Assembly: GCA_021798635.1 (NCBI GenBank)
Contig: JAJZGH010000258.1
Location: 1 to 6,720 of the forward strand
Origin: Planctomycetota bacterium
Lineage (GTDB): Bacteria > Planctomycetota > Phycisphaerae > WQYP01
DNA length: 6,720 nt
Reading direction: 5' to 3'
In this document: piece after piece, positions 1 through 4,922 of the stretch
How the letters are laid out: each line of letters begins with the position of its first letter
How positions within the stretch are numbered: the stretch's first letter is position 1
Notes under the pieces: generated by a model
What the model saw: the letters and a program-made list of their open reading frames with translations, nothing else
Database searches by the model: none
Told to the model about the DNA's origin: nothing
Made by a program: the position numbers and the translations under genes

Positions 1-1199
1 GGGTCGCTGCGGAAGTTTGGCTGCTCACAAAGTAGCGCGGAAAACTCGATAAGCAGAGGACGGCCCAGCGAAAAAACATCGTACGAATCCGGTGACTCGT
101 TGGCGCCGATGATCTCTGGAGCAACGGATGCGAGGCTCGCCAGGGCGCGCCGCACGGCGACGGCTGCAGGTGCAGAATAAGGTTTGAATGGGGGCAACTC
201 CGCGAGGAATTCCAAATCCGGGCAGACTCTGCGGTTTCGCACGGCGATTTTCTTGACCCAAAGCAGGGAAAATGGACCCCCGATTGCAATCAGTAGACCC
301 AGAGAAATGCATGCGGGTATCAGTGCGGATCCCCAGGGCTTAATGGCTCGTAACCCAAACGGCGCGACCAGCATCGCCATCACTGCGACGAAAATAGCAA
401 GCAAGATAAGTGTATTCCGGCCTCCGCGCCGGTCCCAGAGGGGAACAAACTCGCCGGATGAGACCAGTCTCTCCCTGGTCAGCGAGTTTCCCAACTCACC
501 GCGGGAATCAAGAAGCTTAATGACCTCCATCGGAAGTTCCTCGGGCAGTACTGCGGGGACGGATGCCGGTTCCGGGGTACCAGCCCAAGGCCGCAGGTTT
601 GCGGATCGCAAGTCCAGTGTTCCCGACTCATCGGGCCGCAACGCCAAGGCCTCCTCGCGACGCGGTCGGGTGGCCAACCAAAAGGGAAAGACCAACGGCT
701 GGCCGAGAACGTAAGCAGCGTAGAAATACGACGCAGCCACCGCCGCAAACATCGGTAGCATCAGCAACCGCGACAGCGGCATGGCGGAAGCGTGTCCAAT
801 AGGGTGCTCCACGTAGCGATACCACCAGCCCCACAGGGCGAATACCCCCGCTGCTCCGAAGGCCACGATGGTAGCCGCCCAGATGCCAAGACAACCGACA
901 AGCCTCGCTTTTTCAGGGCTGGATAAAGGGGGCCGCTCCAGAGCTGGCTCCGCCAACGGCTCCTTGCCTGCACAGCGCGCCGGAGGGCGGGGCTGGGCCC
1001 GGGGGGAGGGCGTTTCCTTCGGGGGTGGTGAAACACGGTTGATGACATGACCCGCAATAACAACATCGAGCACGACAATTAACGTGATTATACAATATTC
1101 TGCTGGTGGCGCATGCGGGTTCCCGTTCGCGATTGCCAAGATGAATGATTCAAGGCCAAACGCAAAAAACGCCCATACGAGATACCCGAATCTTTCCAT
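1..1199 (-). CDS. Multi-pass membrane protein of unknown function (C-terminal part beyond the window)
   Basis: A minus-strand frame is open from an ATG at 1199-1197 to the left edge: 399 codons without a stop, so the protein is incomplete. The start is the first one after an in-frame TAG (1205-1203) and has an AAGGA Shine-Dalgarno site 9 nt upstream. The translation shows about six hydrophobic stretches, near residues 5-24, 36-53, 100-127, 143-165, 262-281 and 289-315. A Pro/Arg-rich hydrophilic linker (about 57-93) lies between the second and third. A charged soluble segment (about 171-258) lies between the fourth and fifth. After the last helix a soluble tail begins, including a stretch near 371-389 that reads like a folded domain. 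This pattern supports an inner-membrane protein with cytoplasmic loops. I recognise no family motif and assign no function. It is transcribed divergently from mutL. That the frame is coding is fairly certain; its role is unknown. Confidence 0.82.
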   Translation of the reverse strand, partial: MERFGYLVWAFFAFGLESFILAIANGNPHAPPAEYCIITLIVVLDVVIAGHVINRVSPPPKETPSPRAQPRPPARCAGKEPLAEPALERPPLSSPEKARLVGCLGIWAATIVAFGAAGVFALWGWWYRYVEHPIGHASAMPLSRLLMLPMFAAVAASYFYAAYVLGQPLVFPFWLATRPRREEALALRPDESGTLDLRSANLRPWAGTPEPASVPAVLPEELPMEVIKLLDSRGELGNSLTRERLVSSGEFVPLWDRRGGRNTLILLAIFVAVMAMLVAPFGLRAIKPWGSALIPACISLGLLIAIGGPFSLLWVKKIAVRNRRVCPDLEFLAELPPFKPYSAPAAVAVRRALASLASVAPEIIGANESPDSYDVFSLGRPLLIEFSALLCEQPNFRSD

Positions 1200-1471
1200 G
1201 GTCTAAGGTCCTTAAGTAATGCCGCGCGGCTTGTCCGCCGACGACGTATCTCCCTTGGACTGCACGAATTATCCATCCGATCCCGGACAGTATTTTCCAT
1301 ATTTTACGGCGGCTTGGAACATTCCGGCGCAGCCCCGGCGATTATCCAATGGGGTCTTTCGACTCGTGCCGCAGTTTGCCCGCCTACAAAAAGCTTCCTC
1401 CCGCATAAAACATCCTGGCCCGCAGGAGTTTACCTTTTCGCCAATACCCTGTCACGCTATGCTAAGCAATA
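1200..1471. other. Divergent intergenic region between the membrane protein gene and mutL
   Basis: These 272 bp separate two divergent starts and must hold both promoters unless transcription enters from outside. On the minus strand, GATAAT (1273-1268) resembles a -10 box, but no convincing -35 lies 16-19 bp upstream of it. On the plus strand, TATGCT (1458-1463) with a poor TTTTCG (1435-1440) 17 bp upstream is the only spaced pair I see near mutL. It would place the transcript start almost at the mutL ATG. A short AT-rich patch lies at about 1290-1315. I see no terminator, RNA gene or clear operator here. All promoter calls are weak. Confidence 0.45.
1209..1213 (-). promoter_or_regulatory. 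Ribosome binding site AAGGA of the membrane protein gene
   Basis: On the minus strand AAGGA is followed by a 9-nt spacer and the ATG at 1199-1197. It supports that start. The site lies within an 11-bp palindrome (1204-1214, TAAGG-T-CCTTA), so the same bases also offer an AAGG on the plus strand. Confidence 0.6.
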
Positions 1472-3388
1472 ATGAACACCACGGAACCAACATCTTCGGC
1501 ATCATCGGACAGTGCACATGTCATTCATGTTCTGCCTGATGCGCTGATCAATAAAATCGCTGCCGGAGAAGTTGTTGAGCGGCCCGCCAGCGTGGTGAAA
1601 GAGCTTCTGGATAACGCGGTGGACGCCGGGACCGCACGAGTGTCGATAGCCATTGAAAACGGCGGTCGCACGCTGATCCGCGTGACCGATGACGGTTCGG
1701 GGATCGCTCCAGATCAGGTGGGGTTGGCGCTGGCCCGGCACGCCACAAGTAAAATTCAGACCATGGATGATTTATTTGCGATTCAGACCATGGGGTTTCG
1801 CGGTGAAGCTTTGGCTTCCATCGCGGGGGTCAGTCATACCACGGTTATTACCCGCCGTGCGCAGGATGATCAGGCGGTGCGGGTGGTGGCGCAGGAAAGC
1901 GTTTTGGATTCGCCGATACCCTGCGCCGCCCCGGTAGGCACCACCATTGAAGTGCGGGATTTGTTTTATTGCGTGCCGGCCCGGCGCAAATTTTTGCGTG
2001 GGGATTCTACAGAGTTCGGCCATATTTCCGAAACCGTGTTGCGTACCGCCTTGGCGCACCCGGAAATCACATTTGCTCTAAGCCATAATGGTCGAAGCAC
2101 TTTAAATCTGCCTGCCACCAATGATCCGCGGGTTCGCGTGATTGCTGCCTTAAATAAGGAATTACAGGGCCAGCTTTTGGCCTTGGACCATAGCGAAACC
2201 GGCATCCGGGTGGAAGGGTTTGTTGGAAAACCTGCCACGGCACGGGCCACGACACATTATCAGTATCTGTTTCTCAACGGTCGGTATATTCGGGATCGCT
2301 CGATTTTTCATGCCGTGAAGGAATCTTTCCGCGGTTTGATTGAACCGCAGGCTCAGCCGGTGGCGGTCATATTTTTGCACATGCCTCCTGCGGCCTTTGA
2401 TGTGAACGTGCATCCGCAGAAAATTGAAGTGCGCTTTCGCGAGCCGAATCTGCCCTACCGCGCCGTCCTGGCGGCCATTCGCCAGCGCCTGTTGGGTTCG
2501 GATCTGACGCCGCCCATGCGCTTGACCGCCCCGCCAAGCGCCGAAAAAGCGGAACAATTCATGGCTCATCAGACGCAGGAGCGCAGAGAGGTGATTGCCG
2601 AATTTTTCCGCGATCCGCAACCGCTGCAGCAATCGTTGGATTTGCCTGTAACACCGGCTCCCCAAACCGCGGGCCATACTGCCGCAACTGACTTTAATAT
2701 GCCGGACACTGCCCTGCATGGGGAACCTGATACTGCGATGCCTTCCAGCGCAGCACAGCCATCGGCGGTCGCTGGTGCAGTGTTCCCCGGAGCAGCGCCT
2801 GTGGGGCTTACCGCCGGCGCACCAAAATTCATGCAGTTCCACAATAGTTTTATCGTGGTGGAAGATGGCGATGGTCTGCTGGTGATCGACCAGCACGCCC
2901 TGCATGAACGCGTGATTTACGAAAGCCTCCTGGCGCGGGTGCGGGCTGGAACCATTTCGGGCCAGCGGCTGCTGCTGCCCGTGGTCGTCTCCGTCAGCCC
3001 GCGGCAACTTGCCGGGCTGGAACGCGTGCGACCACTGTTGGCGTCATTGGGAATTGAAATAACCCAGTTTGACGCTTCAAGCGTAGCCGTGCAAAGTCTG
3101 CCGAGTCTGCTGTCCCGGCTCAATACCATGGATTTTATCAAAGGAGTTCTTGATAAAGTCGCTGAGGAATCGGCGCGGATTACCGATGAGGAATTGCTGC
3201 ACGAGGTGCTGGATATGGCCGCGTGCAAAGCGGCGGTGAAGGCCGGGGACCCGTTGGCCAATCAGGAAATTGCTGCGTTACTGGCACGCCGAATGGAGGT
3301 GCAACGATCCAGTAATTGCCCGCATGGCCGCCCCACCGCCATTCGCCTGGACCGCCGCGATCTGGAAAAGCAGTTTAAGCGACGATAG
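1472..3388 (+). CDS. mutL: DNA mismatch repair protein MutL (endonuclease type)
   Basis: MutL is a dimeric cytoplasmic ATPase that links MutS mismatch recognition to strand nicking and excision. The 638-residue product is a normal family length. The N-terminal GHKL ATPase (about 16-340) shows the ELLDN helix (44-48, with D51), DDGSGI (73-78), RHATSK (89-94) and GFRGEAL (108-114). The transducer domain contains VNVHPQK (311-317). An Ala/Pro-rich linker covers about 345-450. The C-terminal dimerisation domain has DQHALHERVIYE (473-484), which fits the DQHA(X)2E(X)4E nuclease motif. It also has QSLP (541-544), ACKAAVKAG (584-592) and CPHGRP (616-621), matching the metal-site motifs of nicking MutL proteins and absent from the E. 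coli type. The ATG is the first start after an in-frame TAA only 9 nt upstream. No strong Shine-Dalgarno precedes it. The first 15 residues are a Ser/Thr-rich extension ahead of conserved sequence. The next gene follows after 16 nt. Confidence 0.97.
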   Translation: MNTTEPTSSASSDSAHVIHVLPDALINKIAAGEVVERPASVVKELLDNAVDAGTARVSIAIENGGRTLIRVTDDGSGIAPDQVGLALARHATSKIQTMDDLFAIQTMGFRGEALASIAGVSHTTVITRRAQDDQAVRVVAQESVLDSPIPCAAPVGTTIEVRDLFYCVPARRKFLRGDSTEFGHISETVLRTALAHPEITFALSHNGRSTLNLPATNDPRVRVIAALNKELQGQLLALDHSETGIRVEGFVGKPATARATTHYQYLFLNGRYIRDRSIFHAVKESFRGLIEPQAQPVAVIFLHMPPAAFDVNVHPQKIEVRFREPNLPYRAVLAAIRQRLLGSDLTPPMRLTAPPSAEKAEQFMAHQTQERREVIAEFFRDPQPLQQSLDLPVTPAPQTAGHTAATDFNMPDTALHGEPDTAMPSSAAQPSAVAGAVFPGAAPVGLTAGAPKFMQFHNSFIVVEDGDGLLVIDQHALHERVIYESLLARVRAGTISGQRLLLPVVVSVSPRQLAGLERVRPLLASLGIEITQFDASSVAVQSLPSLLSRLNTMDFIKGVLDKVAEESARITDEELLHEVLDMAACKAAVKAGDPLANQEIAALLARRMEVQRSSNCPHGRPTAIRLDRRDLEKQFKRR

Positions 3389-3394
3389 TGTCAT

Positions 3395-3398
3395 GGAG
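3395..3398 (+). promoter_or_regulatory. Ribosome binding site GGAG deciding a GTG start
   Basis: GGAG sits in the 16-nt gap after the mutL stop, 6 nt before the GTG at 3405. It favours this GTG over the in-frame ATG at residue 8 (3426), which has no comparable site at the right distance. Confidence 0.65.
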
Positions 3399-3404
3399 TG
3401 AGTC

Positions 3405-4817
3405 GTGAAAGAAACAATCTCGGATATGGATCGAATTATGCTTCTCATACAAGAGGGGGAGGGACTTTCAGTCGAATTCAAAGAGCGTTACACACCTCGC
3501 ATCGACGAGGATATTGTTGCGTTCTCCAATGCGCGTGGAGGAACACTTCTGCTTGGCGTCAGGGATGACAATACCATCCTGGGCGAGCATCTGACCAACG
3601 ACCTGAAAGCACGAATCAATAGCTTGTCAAGAAATTGCAACCCTGGCATTTCCATTGAAGCAAAGCAAATCGGAAAAATTGTGGCCATTACCGTACCGGA
3701 GGGTCCGGAGAAACCATATGCATGCAGTGCCGGATACTACCGCAGGTTAAACGGGTCCACACAAAAGATGAGCCATGCCGAATTGCGGTCGATGTTCACG
3801 GATAATGCCCCGATTTTATTTGAGGAAAGAATCGCAAATGGCTTAACCTTTGATGACGTTTCCCGGGCGAAAGTGCGCAATTTCCTCAAGGAAGCCGAAC
3901 TGCGCATTGGCAACACCGGCGTGCCTGATTTCCTGCGCAGCCTTGGTGCCGCACATGGAACTTCCATCAACAACGCCGGCGTTCTCTTTTTTGCCACGGA
4001 TGTGTATCGACATTTGCGTCAGGCGCAACTGACTCTCCTCGCGTTTAAAGGAATCACGAAAGATCTTATTTATGACCGTCGAGATGTGCGTGATGACCTC
4101 TTGACGCAATTCAACGAGGCCATGGCATTTATCCGCAAGCATCTAAATGTCCGAAGCGAAATTCAAGGAGTCAACCGGGAGGATATTTATGAGATTCCCA
4201 TTGAGGTCCTGCGCGAAGCGATCGTGAACGCGCTGATGCACCGGGACTACAACATCACCGGCACACAGGTCAGCGTCGATATTTACGACGACCGGGTAGA
4301 GATTACCAATCCCGGCAGCCTTCCAAAAGGGCTGTCGCCCCGCAACCTCGGCAAGGTCTCAATTCGGCGCAATGAAATATTATCCGACCTTTTTTTTCGC
4401 CTGCACAAAGTCGAGCGCGTAGGCATGGGTATCCAGAAAATGAAGAAATCCATGCGCACAGCGGGGCTGCGCGCACCGGAATTCCAGCCCAGTGAGTTTT
4501 TTACTGCGGTATTTCATCGACCCGCCAATTTTGCATTGAAATCTTCGAAAGCTGATGTGACCGTGAACGCGGCACCGAACGCGAAAGCGCGTTCGGAGAT
4601 AAGTTCGGAGATAAGTTCGGAGATAAGTTCGGAGACAAGTTCGGAGAAACTTCTGTTACTTCTGACCGACAGAAGCACGACCAGTGCTCGTGAAGCTGCC
4701 GCAATATTGGGCTTATCCCCGCGGGCTGTGGAGAAGCGCCTGGCGATATTAAAAGCCCACGGAAGGCTTAAAAGAATTGGCCCGGACAAAGGCGGGCGTT
4801 GGGTGGTGATAAAATGA
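3405..4817 (+). CDS. AlbA_2/Schlafen-fold ATP-binding protein with C-terminal winged helix (RecG-like putative transcriptional regulator)
   Basis: The 470-residue product has the order usual for proteins often mislabelled as RecG-related helicases or putative transcriptional regulators. An N-terminal AlbA_2 (Schlafen-type nucleic-acid-binding) domain covers about 18-130, with EFKE (24-27), AFSNARGGTLLLGV (39-52) and YYRRLNGST (111-119). A middle helical part (about 135-255) follows. Next is an HATPase_c_4 GHKL-like module (about 262-375), with REAIVNALMHRDY (270-282, including N275 and H279), NPGSLP (302-307) and ERVGMGI (337-343). A low-complexity Ser/Glu linker (about 397-414) made by a 12-bp tandem repeat leads to a winged helix (about 415-470). 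No helicase motifs are present, so it is not RecG. It probably binds DNA or RNA with ATP as cofactor; its targets are unknown. The GTG start has a GGAG site 6 nt upstream. It lies 16 nt after mutL with no terminator between, so co-transcription is likely. The family also occurs in defence and mobile contexts, but nothing mobile is visible here. Confidence 0.9.
   Translation: MKETISDMDRIMLLIQEGEGLSVEFKERYTPRIDEDIVAFSNARGGTLLLGVRDDNTILGEHLTNDLKARINSLSRNCNPGISIEAKQIGKIVAITVPEGPEKPYACSAGYYRRLNGSTQKMSHAELRSMFTDNAPILFEERIANGLTFDDVSRAKVRNFLKEAELRIGNTGVPDFLRSLGAAHGTSINNAGVLFFATDVYRHLRQAQLTLLAFKGITKDLIYDRRDVRDDLLTQFNEAMAFIRKHLNVRSEIQGVNREDIYEIPIEVLREAIVNALMHRDYNITGTQVSVDIYDDRVEITNPGSLPKGLSPRNLGKVSIRRNEILSDLFFRLHKVERVGMGIQKMKKSMRTAGLRAPEFQPSEFFTAVFHRPANFALKSSKADVTVNAAPNAKARSEISSEISSEISSETSSEKLLLLLTDRSTTSAREAAAILGLSPRAVEKRLAILKAHGRLKRIGPDKGGRWVVIK
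4390..4397 (+). repeat. Homopolymer tract of eight T within the ATPase module
   Basis: Eight consecutive T encode the end of Leu329 plus Phe330 and Phe331, in the conserved LFFR segment just before the ERVGMGI glycine motif. Slippage by one base would truncate the protein before the linker and winged helix. Such a short tract is common by chance and conserved LFF coding favours T-rich codons, so a switching role is only a possibility. Confidence 0.6.
4575..4596. repeat. Perfect 9-bp inverted repeat with 4-nt loop, adjoining the tandem repeat
   Basis: CCGAACGCG (4575-4583) and CGCGTTCGG (4588-4596) are exact reverse complements around AAAG. The right arm overlaps the first five bases of the tandem repeat that starts at 4592. 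It lies within the coding sequence, in the linker before the winged helix, and has no T-run after it, so it does not look like a terminator. It could stall a polymerase or help generate the neighbouring repeat. Confidence 0.75.
4592..4651 (+). repeat. 12-bp in-frame tandem repeat, five copies, encoding a Ser-Ser-Glu-Ile type linker
   Basis: The unit is TTCGGAGATAAG. Copies 1-3 (4592-4603, 4604-4615, 4616-4627) are identical. Copy 4 (4628-4639) differs at one base (ATA to ACA), and copy 5 (4640-4651) has a changed end. Being a multiple of three, it adds four residues per copy without shifting the frame and gives SEISSEISSEISSETSSEK at residues 398-415. It sits between the ATPase module and the winged helix. 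Just upstream, GAACGC recurs with the same 12-bp spacing (4565-4570 and 4577-4582, encoding NAAP and NAKA). This suggests an older, decayed part of the same repeat tract. Confidence 0.92.
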
Positions 4818-4922
4818 CCGGTAGAAAAAGGAATTTCTGAATCACATTGCCCTGCCGGGAAAAAGCGATCCGTCAATCAAACGCAATCACCAAGTTCATA
4901 AACCCACGGGGAATCACTTATT
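4818..4922. other. Intergenic region before the GH20 gene
   Basis: This 105-bp gap follows the TGA of the AlbA_2 gene. CCGGTAG (4818-4824) and CTGCCGG (4852-4858) form an imperfect inverted repeat with a long loop and no T-run, so it is not a convincing terminator. A G-rich stretch about 10 nt before the next ATG could serve as a weak ribosome binding site. I see no clear promoter. Whether the GH20 gene belongs to the upstream transcript is open. Confidence 0.4.

Noticed and set aside
184..714. 176-codon plus-strand open frame
   Set aside because: It lies opposite the 399-codon membrane protein frame. Its product is Ser/Arg/Pro-rich with no recognisable domain, whereas the minus-strand frame has hydrophobic segments, a start and a ribosome binding site.
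1219..1539. 106-codon plus-strand open frame overlapping the mutL start
   Set aside because: It overlaps the mutL coding sequence by 68 nt, shows no domain or membrane signature, and its AAGG is shared with the palindrome serving the opposite gene.
2162..3007. 281-codon antisense open frame within mutL
   Set aside because: It is entirely opposite the well-conserved mutL frame. The product is rich in His/Arg/Gln and resembles no family, as expected for a reverse-strand frame of GC-biased codons.
3393..3401. Minimal ATG-GAG-TGA frame in the gap between mutL and the next gene
   Set aside because: It coincides with the GGAG ribosome binding site of the following GTG start and is most simply explained as chance.
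3405..4817. RecG helicase annotation
   Set aside because: There are no Walker A/B or other helicase motifs. The similarity to proteins labelled RecG-like comes from the AlbA_2 and HATPase_c_4 modules.
4818..4858. Possible terminator after the AlbA_2 gene
   Set aside because: The arms CCGGTAG and CTGCCGG have a mismatch and a 27-nt loop, and no T-run follows on either strand.
4501..4876. Two antisense frames with LSPN-like and SELI-like tetrapeptide repeats
   Set aside because: The 12-bp unit has no stop in these frames, so the tandem repeat keeps them open. The sense frame carries the conserved ATPase and winged-helix sequence.
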